A stretch of DNA of 48,395 nucleotides, from contig NZ_QPIP01000003.1 of assembly GCF_003344345.1 (NCBI RefSeq), forward strand, positions 1-48,395, read 5' to 3'. Both the position numbers and the translations under genes were made by a program. Positions within the stretch are counted from its first letter, which is position 1; each line of letters starts with the position of its first letter. This DNA comes from Wolbachia endosymbiont of Cylisticus convexus. GTDB taxonomy: Bacteria; Pseudomonadota; Alphaproteobacteria; Rickettsiales; Anaplasmataceae. The notes beneath the pieces were generated by a model that worked only from the letters and a program-made list of their open reading frames with translations, ran no database searches and was not told where the DNA came from. Of the stretch, positions 18,988-27,884 are shown piece after piece.

Positions 18988-19683
18988 ATGGGAAGTAAGT
19001 TACGCGAAATAGTACTTGATACTGAAACTACAGGTCTTGACACTGGATCTGGCCATCGAATTATTGAGATAGGATGTGTAGAACTAATTAATCGTATTCC
19101 AACAGGTAAAACATTTCATCGATATCTTAATCCAGAAAGAGATATACCCTACCATTCATTTAAGATTCACGGTATTAGTGAGGAGTTTTTAGAAGATAAG
19201 CCACTATTTTCAGATGTTGCACTTGAATTTCTTGACTTCATATCTAATAACATTTTGGTAATTCATAATGCTGAGTTCGATGTTAAGTTCCTTAATATGG
19301 AGTTAGGCAAGTTGAATGCTGGGTTAATTTCTTCAGACAGAGTGCTAGATACATTACCACTTGCAAGAAAAAAATTCATAGGGTCGCCAGCTTCTTTAAA
19401 TGCATTATGTAAGCGTTTTGATATATCGCTAGAAGGTAGAGAGTTGCACGGAGCATTAGTTGATGCTCAATTGCTTGCAAAGGTCTATGTTGAGCTTACA
19501 GGAGGATTGCAAACCTTTTTGTTTAATAGCGAATGTGACCAGGACAATAACTACACGTTTATCCAGCATAAAGTGCGCAATTTAGCTCGCAGAGAACACT
19601 CACCAAATAGTGAAGAAATTGATGAGCATAAGAAACTGTTAGACAAAATTAACAATTCACTTTGGAAGGAATATATTGAATAA
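18988..19683 (+). CDS. dnaQ: DNA polymerase III epsilon subunit
   Basis: The 3'-5' proofreading exonuclease of the replicative polymerase (231 residues). The DEDDh motifs are visible: VLDTETTG (Asp11 and Glu13), HNAEFDVKFLN with its Asp, and HGALVDAQLLAKVY with the final His and Asp. I prefer the ATG at 18988; a TTG one codon earlier is open and nearer the usual spacing from AAGG. It starts 13 bases after the Tim44-like stop, and a SCO1 gene follows 44 bases later on the same strand. Length is close to other family members. Confidence 0.95.
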   Translation: MGSKLREIVLDTETTGLDTGSGHRIIEIGCVELINRIPTGKTFHRYLNPERDIPYHSFKIHGISEEFLEDKPLFSDVALEFLDFISNNILVIHNAEFDVKFLNMELGKLNAGLISSDRVLDTLPLARKKFIGSPASLNALCKRFDISLEGRELHGALVDAQLLAKVYVELTGGLQTFLFNSECDQDNNYTFIQHKVRNLARREHSPNSEEIDEHKKLLDKINNSLWKEYIE

Positions 19684-19727
19684 ATCAGCTAATCAAGATA
19701 TGATTTAATTTTACTGGAGACGCTTTA

Positions 19728-20336
19728 ATGATAAAGTTTATAAGGTTATTATCTAGTTTATTGATAGCATTAGCGGTTGTTTTTTTAGGTTATTGTTATT
19801 TCACTAAAAAAGGCATATTTGCCGCAACAGCGATTCACAACGCAGAAGTTGAGATAGGTGGGGATTTTTCCTTGATTAACCAAGATGGACAGATCGTACG
19901 CAGTAGTGATTTTAAAGATAAATATATGATGATTTTCTTCGGATTTTCCTCATGTAAAAGAATTTGCCCTATGAACCTTGGAATAATTTCAGAAACACTT
20001 GCAAGATTAGATGAAAGAACCAACGGCAAGCTACAAACATTTTTTATCACAGTTGATCCTGAACGCGATAGCACGGAAAAACTTAAAGAATTTCAGCAGC
20101 AATTTGACCACAGAATACAAATGTTAACTGGCGAAAGAGAAAAAATAGACGAAGTAATTGCAAAGTATAAAGTATACGCTAGCAAAGTTGGTGGAGAAGA
20201 GGAAATTAACCATTCTTCAATAATATACCTTATTGGCCCTGAAGGAAAATATGTCACACATTTCGTAGCTGATTTAAATTCAGATGAAAGTCAATCTGAT
20301 AAGATTTTGGCTGAGATAAGAAAATATGTAAGCTGA
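19728..20336 (+). CDS. SCO1/SenC copper chaperone
   Basis: A membrane-anchored thioredoxin-fold protein that delivers copper to the CuA site of cytochrome c oxidase. Residues 5-24 form a single N-terminal membrane anchor. The copper ligands are Cys76 and Cys80 in GFSSCKRICPMN and His162 in INHSSIIYLIGPEG, the standard CxxxC plus His set. FITVDPERDS is the family strand after the active site. 202 residues is normal. GGAGA lies about seven bases ahead of the ATG. The stop codon overlaps a hairpin shared with the convergent rnc gene. Confidence 0.93.
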   Translation: MIKFIRLLSSLLIALAVVFLGYCYFTKKGIFAATAIHNAEVEIGGDFSLINQDGQIVRSSDFKDKYMMIFFGFSSCKRICPMNLGIISETLARLDERTNGKLQTFFITVDPERDSTEKLKEFQQQFDHRIQMLTGEREKIDEVIAKYKVYASKVGGEEEINHSSIIYLIGPEGKYVTHFVADLNSDESQSDKILAEIRKYVS

Positions 20337-20356
20337 ACTAAGAACTATTAGCTTAC
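20328..20356. terminator. hairpin between convergent SCO1 and rnc genes
   Basis: GTAAGCT (20328-20334) pairs with AGCTTAC (20350-20356), leaving a 15-base loop. It sits over the SCO1 stop codon and between two converging genes, where a bidirectional terminator would be expected. The seven-base stem is short and the following TTAAAATTT is only loosely T-rich, so the call is tentative. Confidence 0.35.
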
Positions 20357-20384
20357 TTAAAATTTATGTTAATGACTATTTTAC

Positions 20385-21089
20385 TTAAATTAAGTCGTTT
20401 TTTCTAATTTTTTCTAGCATCAACTCAGCAGCTTTTTGTTCAGCAATTTTCTTACTATAAGCAGATGCAGAAACTTTGCCATAATTCTCTATGCAAATTG
20501 ATATAGTAAACTCAGGATTGTGTGCTGGTCCAGTTTGTTTTACAAGCTCATACTCTGGTAAAGGTAGTTTATTTTTTTGAGTCCATTCCTGCAGCGAAGT
20601 TTTAGGATCTTGAGGAGGATCGAGGATATCCTTAGCTAGCTTTTCCCAATGTCGGATAATAAATTTTTCAACACTCTCAAATCCACCGTCAATATAAATT
20701 GCACCTATTAGTGCTTCAAGCGAATTTTCTAAATTTTTTAAGGTACATCTTCCCCCATTGTATCGTTCACTATTATTCATGATGATGAAGTTACCTAACT
20801 CTACTTCTTTAGCAACATTAGCAATGGTACTGCCACAAACTAAATCCGTTTTTCTTTTTGCCAATGCTCCTTCTTTTTCTTTAGGAAACATTTTAAACAA
20901 CATAGCAGATACAACCATATTCAAAACACTATCGCCCAAAAACTCTAGCCTTTCGTAGCTTACGATCTGGTTTTCGCTATTCCTTTTATTTACGCTTGGG
21001 TGAGTTAATGCCTCTTCTAATATTGCATGATCTGTAAATTTATAATTAATAACTTTAGATATTGTATCGTTCAAAATTTTTATATTCAT
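20385..21089 (-). CDS. rnc: ribonuclease III
   Basis: Double-strand-specific endoribonuclease for rRNA and mRNA processing (234 residues). The nuclease domain has YERLEFLGDSVLNMVVS with its catalytic Glu and Asp, and LEALIGAIYIDGGF with the late Glu. A C-terminal double-stranded RNA-binding domain follows (SLQEWTQKNKLPLPEYEL through the KIAEQKAAELMLEKI helix). It converges with SCO1. As this window's 16S gene has a leader with hairpins, RNase III is a plausible processing enzyme for it. Confidence 0.96.
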   Translation of the reverse strand: MNIKILNDTISKVINYKFTDHAILEEALTHPSVNKRNSENQIVSYERLEFLGDSVLNMVVSAMLFKMFPKEKEGALAKRKTDLVCGSTIANVAKEVELGNFIIMNNSERYNGGRCTLKNLENSLEALIGAIYIDGGFESVEKFIIRHWEKLAKDILDPPQDPKTSLQEWTQKNKLPLPEYELVKQTGPAHNPEFTISICIENYGKVSASAYSKKIAEQKAAELMLEKIRKNDLI

Positions 21090-21183
21090 CGTTCAAAAGA
21101 AAAGCACTCCCTATCATACCTTTACACTAAAAAATTAGCTCTACTTTATTAAAACAATATCAATAACTTCCAAAATGTACAGC

Positions 21184-22251
21184 CTAATGTATACAGCCCA
21201 CTGCTTCAGTAACGTTACTAAATCCATCTCTTCTTACCAATTCCGCAAGCTCCAGGTTGATTTTGTTCACAACTTGATGCCCCTGGTATACGAGAGCAGT
21301 GTACAGTTGTACTAAAGAGGCTCCTACCTTTATTTTTTCATATGCGTCAACACCACTTGAAACTCCCCCGCATCCTATCAATAGAATTCTGCTCTTAGTA
21401 AGCTTGTACATGTCACTCAATAACTCGGTTGAAAGTTGAAATAGTGGCCTGCCGCTCAACCCACCACTCTCATTATAGTAAGAATCTCTACTTATCGTAG
21501 TGTTGCTTACTATTAAGCCGTCAATTTTATATTCTAGTGTAAGCTCAGCGATATTTTCTTTTGTTTGTTGATCTATATCTGGAGATATTTTTAATATTAT
21601 CGGTATGGATTCAGAGCTATCGATTGATTTCCGGGTTAGAGTGATAGATTTCAACAATTTGGATAATTCTTGTTTATTGTGCAAATTGCGCAAGTTAGGT
21701 GTGTTGGGGGATGAGATGTTCAGTACTATATAATTGCTCTTTCCATATACTATCTTTATTAAGTCAACATAATCGCTGATTTGGTCCTTTGATGTACTGT
21801 TTTTTCCTATATTGATGCCAAAAATGCAATCACCAAGCTTAGTTTCACTTATCTGTTTAAGAAAATAGTCTACTCCTTTATTATTGAACCCCAATCTATT
21901 AATTATTCCTTCATCTTTAATTAACCGAAAAATTCTCGGTTTTTTGTTTCCATATTGAGGATGTTTAGTTACAGTACCAGCCTCAATAAACCCAAAACCA
22001 AACGAGAACATGGGTCTTACAACTTCCGCATTTTTATCAAAACCTGCGGCAAGACCTACAGGACTCCTAATTTTATTACCAAAAAAGTTTACATTTAAAG
22101 ACTTCGGTAGTTCTATAGGTTTCCTACAGGGCATCTTTTTTAACGCTGTGATTACCAAGGAGTGAGCAATTTCAGGCGGCAGTAAAAACAATAAATTACG
22201 TAATATCATTTTGTAAAACACTTTGCTTATTTTTAGTTTATTTTTTACCAT
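21184..22251 (-). CDS. pyrD: dihydroorotate dehydrogenase (quinone), class 2
   Basis: FMN enzyme of pyrimidine synthesis, oxidising dihydroorotate to orotate at the inner membrane with quinone as acceptor. 355 residues. The N-terminal helix that binds membrane and quinone is present (ILRNLLFLLPPEIAHSLVITALKK, about 16-39). NVNFFGNKIRSPVGLAAGFDKNAE, FGFIEAGTVT, and VLNISSPNTPNLRNL with the catalytic Ser follow, then the C-terminal phosphate loop LIGCGGVSSGVDAYEKI. The first ATG gives about 14 extra residues before the usual family start at MILRN, so translation could begin later. Confidence 0.95.
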   Translation of the reverse strand: MVKNKLKISKVFYKMILRNLLFLLPPEIAHSLVITALKKMPCRKPIELPKSLNVNFFGNKIRSPVGLAAGFDKNAEVVRPMFSFGFGFIEAGTVTKHPQYGNKKPRIFRLIKDEGIINRLGFNNKGVDYFLKQISETKLGDCIFGINIGKNSTSKDQISDYVDLIKIVYGKSNYIVLNISSPNTPNLRNLHNKQELSKLLKSITLTRKSIDSSESIPIILKISPDIDQQTKENIAELTLEYKIDGLIVSNTTISRDSYYNESGGLSGRPLFQLSTELLSDMYKLTKSRILLIGCGGVSSGVDAYEKIKVGASLVQLYTALVYQGHQVVNKINLELAELVRRDGFSNVTEAVGCIH

Positions 22252-22323
22252 GCAACAAGAATAACTTAGAAAGCTTGAGGTTTATCGAAATAGTAAGTAT
22301 ATAGTTTCTATGAGTAGTAAAAA

Positions 22324-23121
22324 CTAATTTTTCTGAAGGAAAACCACAACTTGATCAGTATTTTTATCTACTAATTCAAGGTAGCCAAGTTTGTTAATTT
22401 GAGATTTTATTAGTATAGGGATCTTATTTCGATTTAAATAAAATCCCTGTTTTGATTGTTTATTAATCCGCAACCTTACATCCTCATTTTTCCAAGCAAG
22501 CATCTTATTTATTCCAGATTTTTCTTTACAATTATCTTCATTTACAAATCCTAAATATTCATCTTCTGAAGAATATATTGCAATCTTGCATATTCTATAC
22601 CCTACCCAATTCCCTAGATATGGATCAGTATCGTTTTTTTCGTGAAGCTCGAACTCCCCTTTAACATATTCCCATGGAGCTTTTGCATTACCTATTTTTT
22701 TTAGAAAGAGTACATCCTGATCAAAGTTTATAATGGTTCTTGTATGAAATGTTGTTAAGCTTGTGTCCCATAATAGTTGTTCTGTGATGCCAAAATGCTC
22801 TTTATCCTTTTGCATATTTTGAAATGATACAATTATTACATCTGCTCCAACTTCTCTTCCATAGTTAATATATTGACTAGCACGCCCATGTTTGGCTGTG
22901 AATGATGACTTACCTATTAACAGAAAGTCATTAAATAATGCATTATACATAGTCTGTGCACTGTAAGCTGTACCGACGTAAATCGGCTGTTTGTTGGATG
23001 AAGGGTACTTTTTTGGTACAAGATGAGTATAAGAGCTCTTTAATAAATAGTGGAAAGTGCAACTGGTAAGCAAGAAGGGCAAACCAATCAATAATAAAAC
23101 CTTCGTTAGTCTCTTTGGCAT
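22324..23121 (-). CDS. lipoprotein of unknown function
   Basis: 265 residues with a lipoprotein signal: basic MPKRLTK, a hydrophobic core, and lipobox LLTSC with Cys at about 21. The mature part is mixed polar and aromatic (IYVGTAYSAQTMYNALFNDFLLIGK-type region, GREVGADVIIVSFQNM, and a Gln/Lys-ending strand). I do not recognise the family. It is likely in the inner or outer membrane, handled by the Lol system (lolC at 33847). It lies 72 bases upstream of pyrD on the same strand and downstream of tRNA-Cys. Confidence 0.7.
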   Translation of the reverse strand: MPKRLTKVLLLIGLPFLLTSCTFHYLLKSSYTHLVPKKYPSSNKQPIYVGTAYSAQTMYNALFNDFLLIGKSSFTAKHGRASQYINYGREVGADVIIVSFQNMQKDKEHFGITEQLLWDTSLTTFHTRTIINFDQDVLFLKKIGNAKAPWEYVKGEFELHEKNDTDPYLGNWVGYRICKIAIYSSEDEYLGFVNEDNCKEKSGINKMLAWKNEDVRLRINKQSKQGFYLNRNKIPILIKSQINKLGYLELVDKNTDQVVVFLQKN

Positions 23122-23227
23122 TTACTGCTTATATTTTGAATATAGTATCTTATTTTTTTAAATATTTCATTAAAAGCCACACCTCTTGCTAAAATTTCAG
23201 AAGAAAAAACGATCTAATTGAAATAAG

Positions 23228-23299
23228 AGGCCGGGACCGGAATTGAACCGGTATAAAAGGATTTGCAGTCCTCCGCATAAGCCATTCTGCCACCCAGCC
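23228..23299 (-). tRNA. tRNA-Cys (anticodon GCA)
   Basis: On the minus strand, GGCTGGG pairs with CCCGGCC as the acceptor stem with one G-U pair. The anticodon arm AGGA-CTGCAAA-TCCT gives GCA. The T arm is CCGGT-TCAATTC-CGGTC, and the discriminator is U73 as expected for tRNA-Cys. CCA is not encoded. It lies five bases after the aldolase stop codon, so it may be processed from the aldolase transcript. Confidence 0.95.
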
Positions 23300-23304
23300 G
23301 TTTT

Positions 23305-24201
23305 TTATGCGTAGATATCCATTATATCTTTTAGCATAGATAAAGCCTCTTCTCTTTTGCGTTGAAAAGTGTTACGCCCAATGATTGAACCATTACCACC
23401 GCCTTGCTTAATCTCTTTCGCTTCATTGCATATGTCATTCACTGATTTCGACTCGCCACCAGAAAAAACTACTATTCTTTTCCCTGCAAAACAAGATCTT
23501 TTAACATATTCAATTCTTTTAGATAATGATTCAATACTTTCTGTTTCTACTTTCTCCCTTTCCAAATATTTAGTTGGAAGTTTTACTTTTATTATATTAG
23601 CGCCAAGCAAAGCTGCCATATGTGCAGCATAAGAAATAACATCAACTGCTGTTTCACCTTCTTTGGAAATTCCTTCACCGCGTGGATAAGACCATAGCAC
23701 TACTGCAAGCCCATAAGATCTGGCTTCAGCTACGATTTCACGGGCTTCTTCCATCATATCAAAACACTTAGCAGAACCAGGATATATAGTAAACCCAACA
23801 GCTACGCAGCCCAAACGCAGCGCGTCTTTTACAGAAGCAGTTATTGCTTGATCAGGAGTTAAGCTTTTTGAGTGCAAAGAGTTAGCGCTATTAAGCTTCA
23901 AAATAAGCGGAAGCATTCCAGCATAAGTTGAAGCACCAGCTTCGATCATACCAAGTGGAGCAGCGTATGCGCTTACTCCTGAATCAACTGCAAGCTGAAA
24001 ATGATAATGTGGATCGTAAGCATCAGGGTTAACTTCAAAGCTTTTTATTGGTCCATGTTCAAATCCTTGGTCTACAGGAAGAATTACTAACTTGCCAGTG
24101 CCACCAAGTTTTCCGTGCATAAGAACGCGAGTAAGATTTGCTTTTACCCCAGGATTTTCACTTTCGTAATAACTTAAGATTTGTTTTACTTCTTCACTCA
24201 T
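23305..24201 (-). CDS. class I fructose-bisphosphate aldolase (DhnA type)
   Basis: Archaeal-type class I aldolase splitting or forming fructose-1,6-bisphosphate by a Schiff base. About 298 residues from ATG at 24199-24201; a TTG four codons upstream is also open. Motifs: GKLVILPVDQGFEHGP near the N-terminus, GLAVVLWSYPRGEG, and IIKVKLPTKYLE with the Schiff-base Lys. RIVVFSGGESK and GGGNGSIIGRNTFQR form the phosphate-binding end. In Wolbachia it probably serves gluconeogenesis, since the host supplies amino and organic acids; that is inference. Confidence 0.92.
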   Translation of the reverse strand: MSEEVKQILSYYESENPGVKANLTRVLMHGKLGGTGKLVILPVDQGFEHGPIKSFEVNPDAYDPHYHFQLAVDSGVSAYAAPLGMIEAGASTYAGMLPLILKLNSANSLHSKSLTPDQAITASVKDALRLGCVAVGFTIYPGSAKCFDMMEEAREIVAEARSYGLAVVLWSYPRGEGISKEGETAVDVISYAAHMAALLGANIIKVKLPTKYLEREKVETESIESLSKRIEYVKRSCFAGKRIVVFSGGESKSVNDICNEAKEIKQGGGNGSIIGRNTFQRKREEALSMLKDIMDIYA

Positions 24202-24259
24202 TAATATCTTCAAATTTACTTAAAGTGTAGCAAAAACTATAGTTGAAGCAAAGACCTTT

Positions 24260-25270
24260 TTACGCTCTTGTTCCTACACCTATATTTAAAGGTGTAACTT
24301 TAGGATCGGTGGTGTGCTGTTGTGGTCTTTCTTGAATTAAATCTTCAAAACATATTTTAACAACAGGAAGAACGAGCGGCATAAGCACTAATTTGTAGTC
24401 ATACCATGCAAATTTTTCCTTGTAGCTAAATTCTACGTCTTCTTCACATAAACGTTGAATGCAGTGTTCACTATATAATTTAGAAGCTTTCGTAAAAGTT
24501 CTAAGTGAAGCAATAAGTAATAGATCCAATACCAAATTAACTATCAGCATCGTTCCATATTGAACAGGCCAGCCATTTTGTGCAATTTCCGATACTAAAC
24601 TACATACAGCAAACACTGCTGCAATACATATAACACAATTATTAACAGTAATAAGCAGATTGCATCTTCGATTGAACCTGTCCAGATTTTCTTCTTGTAG
24701 ACCCCTTTGTTTACTTGCTGCATAAAAAATGCCACACAAGGATATAATGAACAACCATGGCCAAATCCCTATGCTGAATGCATAAAATTGAGAAGCGATG
24801 TTTTGCACTTTGCCAGTGTTAGCAAGTTGCGATAAGCAATATTTGACTTGAAGCGACGGACCAAGTACCACATTTGCTAATATAAAAAATAAAAGTGCTC
24901 TATTTATAGCTTCGCTTCTACGTGATAATATTCCATGAATTTTTGTTTGCCTCCTCCGTTCTTCTTCACTTGATAGCCTTTCATATTGACTAGGAGTTTT
25001 CCCTTCTTTTAAAGCGTTGAGATGCTTCTCTAGCTCTTTTTTATCTGCACTAAGTTTTTGAAACTTTTCTGTAGCTATCTTTTTCTTCTCCTCATCTTTT
25101 TCTTTGTCAGGGTGGCACTTTAATGAAAGCTTTCTAAAGCGCCGGTCAACTAACCTGAGTATATCGTCAAACTCCTGACTTATTACTTCTTCCGCCTTTA
25201 TTCCCAATCTTGAAAATAAATTCTGTAAATCTTGATTATTGTAATACTGATTTCTAGTTAAACTTGCCAC
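24260..25270 (-). CDS. J-domain membrane protein
   Basis: 336 residues. The N-terminal part (about 9-90) is a J domain: DDILRLVDRRFRKLSLKCHPDKEKDEEKKKIATEKF carries the invariant HPD at about 58-60 that stimulates Hsp70 ATPase. After a basic linker (ERRRQTKIHG), four hydrophobic segments follow (about 124-140, 165-187, 209-229 and 237-260), so it is an integral membrane co-chaperone that would recruit DnaK to the membrane. There is no Gly/Phe region or zinc finger, so it is not DnaJ itself. It lies 57 bases downstream of clpA on the same strand. The DnaK partnership is inferred from HPD. Confidence 0.8.
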   Translation of the reverse strand: MASLTRNQYYNNQDLQNLFSRLGIKAEEVISQEFDDILRLVDRRFRKLSLKCHPDKEKDEEKKKIATEKFQKLSADKKELEKHLNALKEGKTPSQYERLSSEEERRRQTKIHGILSRRSEAINRALLFFILANVVLGPSLQVKYCLSQLANTGKVQNIASQFYAFSIGIWPWLFIISLCGIFYAASKQRGLQEENLDRFNRRCNLLITVNNCVICIAAVFAVCSLVSEIAQNGWPVQYGTMLIVNLVLDLLLIASLRTFTKASKLYSEHCIQRLCEEDVEFSYKEKFAWYDYKLVLMPLVLPVVKICFEDLIQERPQQHTTDPKVTPLNIGVGTRA

Positions 25271-25326
25271 TGTAGCCTTATTAAAAGAGGTAAGTGTATT
25301 ATATTTAGAATGCTAAAACAAGAATT

Positions 25327-27606
25327 TTAAGTTATATCAAAAGCAATTTCTTGCTTATTCATATAAATCCTTAATTTCTTTCCTTTGATTAATCGACGAT
25401 TCAGTATTTCTTCAGCTAAATGACTTTTTATCTCTTTTTCAATCAGCCTCTCTATTGGGCGCGCTCCCATTTCTTTGCTATAACCTGTTTGTGCAAGGTA
25501 AGTCTTTACTTCTTCTTCCACTGAGCAGTTTATGCCCTTTTGCATAAGTTGTTTTTTCAATTCTTGAATAAATTTATCCACAATGTGCAAAATGACATCC
25601 GCATTCAAGTCAGAAAAAGAAATAACTGCATCCAGGCGATTACGAAATTCAGGGCTAAAAATCCGTTCTACTGCTTTTTCGCCATCACCAATATTAAAGT
25701 CCTTATGCCCAAAGCCAACAGAACTTTTACTACGTTCAAATGCTCCTGCATTAGTTGTCATAATTAAAATTGTATTGGAAAAATTAACTTTACGTCCGTA
25801 AGTGTCTGTAACGCATCCATAATCCATGATTTGTAGTAATATATTATAAATATCACTATGAGCTTTCTCAATTTCATCAAGAAGTACGACACTATATTGA
25901 TTGTTAGATACAACTTCTGTAAGCAATCCACCTTGGTCGTAACCCACATATCCAGGAGGAGAACCGATCATTCTAGATATTGTGTGAGACTCCATATATT
26001 CAGACATATCAAATCGTATAAGGTTCATACCCATACTTTGTGCTAGCTGTTTCGCAAGTTCAGTCTTACCTACACCAGTTGGTCCTGCAAAGAGATAATT
26101 TGCCAAGGGTTTATTGTAATCTCTCAGACCAGATTTTGCAATTTTAATAGAATTAACAAGAGACTCTATCGCTTGCTCTTGACCAAAAATAACCTTCTCG
26201 AGATTTTTTTTCAGAGATTTTACTCTTTGCATATCATCAAGCCCGCAAGGTACGTTTGTAATCCTAGTGATAGTATTCTTAATGTCTCTACTGTTTATAA
26301 TTTTTCGCCTGTTTTTTTGTAACTTACAATATGCGCCTGCTTCATCTATAACATCAACTGCTTTATCAGGTAATATTCGCCCAGTAATATACTTATGTGA
26401 AAGTTCAGCTGCAGATTTAATGGCATGTTTCGTGTAATATACTCCATGGTACCCTTCATAATAATGCTTTATACCATCTAGTATCTTTACTGTATCATTA
26501 ACGGAAGACTCTTTTACATTAATTTTTTGAAACCTCCTTGCTAATGCTTTATCCTTTTCAAAGCTATTGCTATATTCTCTGTATGTAGTTGCACCTATAC
26601 AACGCAATGTACCTCTTGCAAGTGCAGGTTTGAGCAGATTGCCGGCATCAAGAAAGCTGCCACTTGTTGAGCCTGCTCCAATAATAGTGTGTATTTCGTC
26701 AATAAAAAGAATAGCACCAGGTTTTGTCTCAATTACTTTTATTATAGATTTTATTCTTTCTTCAAAGTCACCTCTATAACGTGTTCCCGCAAGGAGTGAT
26801 CCTAAATCCAAAGCATAAATTGTGCTGGATCTCAGTGCACTCGGAACACTACCTTCGATAATTTTCAACACCAGACCTTCAACTATTGTTGTTTTACCAA
26901 CACCTGGTTCTCCGACATATAAAGGGTTATTTTTTCTGCGTCTTAGTAAGATTTCTATAGTGCGATTTAATTCATAATCACGACCAATGATATAATCTAT
27001 TTTTTTGCTTTTTGCATAATCATTTAAATTTTTACAATAATTTTGTAGAACTTCTTCATCTTTTAATAATTCACTTTTATTTGCTACAGTAGAAATATCG
27101 TTATTCTTATCAAGTTTTATCTTGCGATTAGTGATGCATTCTTCTATATCACCTGAATATTTTATATTAGATATATTATAAATCAAATTAGAATCCTTCG
27201 CATTCTGTTTGCGCAATAGCTCTTCAATGTATAAATCTTGTTCAGACAGAATCTCTAACAGAACACTTGCTCCATTTATTTCTTCTCTTCCCAAGCGATG
27301 AGCCCGCATCATGGCTTTATGTATTATGCATTGAAATAGCGCATCAGGCTTAACTTTATTGACAGTCAATTCGGAGTTGTCTTGTAAAAAAACTTTTATA
27401 TTATTACCATGATCATTCCTTAATATAATATTATCTATATTTATGATTTCATCAGCTCTGATGTTACATCTTGACAAAACATAATTTACATCCACATCTT
27501 TAGTTAATGCTAGCAACAAATGTTCCACTTTTGCATATTTAAGCTTACAATTAGAAGCAATCAGTAACGCTCTATTTAAACTTGCCTCTAAATTTTTAGA
27601 AATCAT
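25327..27606 (-). CDS. clpA: ATP-dependent Clp protease ATP-binding subunit ClpA
   Basis: AAA+ unfoldase feeding ClpP (759 residues, as is normal). A Clp N-domain repeat pair covers about 1-140. The first ATPase module has GEPGVGKTT (232-239), FIDEIH (301-306), and a pore loop TRYRGDFE. The second has GPTGVGKTE (508-515) and LLDEIEKAH. No M-domain coiled coil separates the two, which marks ClpA rather than ClpB. ClpP is not in this window. The sequence retains all motifs needed for activity. Confidence 0.95.
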   Translation of the reverse strand: MISKNLEASLNRALLIASNCKLKYAKVEHLLLALTKDVDVNYVLSRCNIRADEIINIDNIILRNDHGNNIKVFLQDNSELTVNKVKPDALFQCIIHKAMMRAHRLGREEINGASVLLEILSEQDLYIEELLRKQNAKDSNLIYNISNIKYSGDIEECITNRKIKLDKNNDISTVANKSELLKDEEVLQNYCKNLNDYAKSKKIDYIIGRDYELNRTIEILLRRRKNNPLYVGEPGVGKTTIVEGLVLKIIEGSVPSALRSSTIYALDLGSLLAGTRYRGDFEERIKSIIKVIETKPGAILFIDEIHTIIGAGSTSGSFLDAGNLLKPALARGTLRCIGATTYREYSNSFEKDKALARRFQKINVKESSVNDTVKILDGIKHYYEGYHGVYYTKHAIKSAAELSHKYITGRILPDKAVDVIDEAGAYCKLQKNRRKIINSRDIKNTITRITNVPCGLDDMQRVKSLKKNLEKVIFGQEQAIESLVNSIKIAKSGLRDYNKPLANYLFAGPTGVGKTELAKQLAQSMGMNLIRFDMSEYMESHTISRMIGSPPGYVGYDQGGLLTEVVSNNQYSVVLLDEIEKAHSDIYNILLQIMDYGCVTDTYGRKVNFSNTILIMTTNAGAFERSKSSVGFGHKDFNIGDGEKAVERIFSPEFRNRLDAVISFSDLNADVILHIVDKFIQELKKQLMQKGINCSVEEEVKTYLAQTGYSKEMGARPIERLIEKEIKSHLAEEILNRRLIKGKKLRIYMNKQEIAFDIT

Positions 27607-27785
27607 CTATTCTCTTTAAAAGTGTAAATTTATATATAATTAGTAGCACACAATTATTAAAAAAACTGAAATCTAGTAGCTCGTTGTAGCCAAATTAAAC
27701 CCAATTACAGCCTCACGTTATACTGTTATAATATATCTCAAAATGGATCTTATTTGTAAGCAGTGGAATTACGATTATCAAGTTG

Positions 27786-27811
27786 TAGCTAACCCTAATT
27801 TGGGTTAGCTA
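27786..27811. terminator. perfect 10-bp stem hairpin
   Basis: TAGCTAACCC (27786-27795) pairs exactly with GGGTTAGCTA (27802-27811) around the loop TAATTT. It lies about 75 bases past the stop of the minus-strand helicase gene and before clpA. No run of T follows on either strand, so it may stop transcription weakly, stabilise a 3' end, or bind a protein. Confidence 0.45.
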
Positions 27812-27884
27812 TATATTCTTTAGCCACTTCACTTTGCAGCAAGCTTATTGGAGTTTTTAAAGAATAGAAGAATAGTTAAGTACA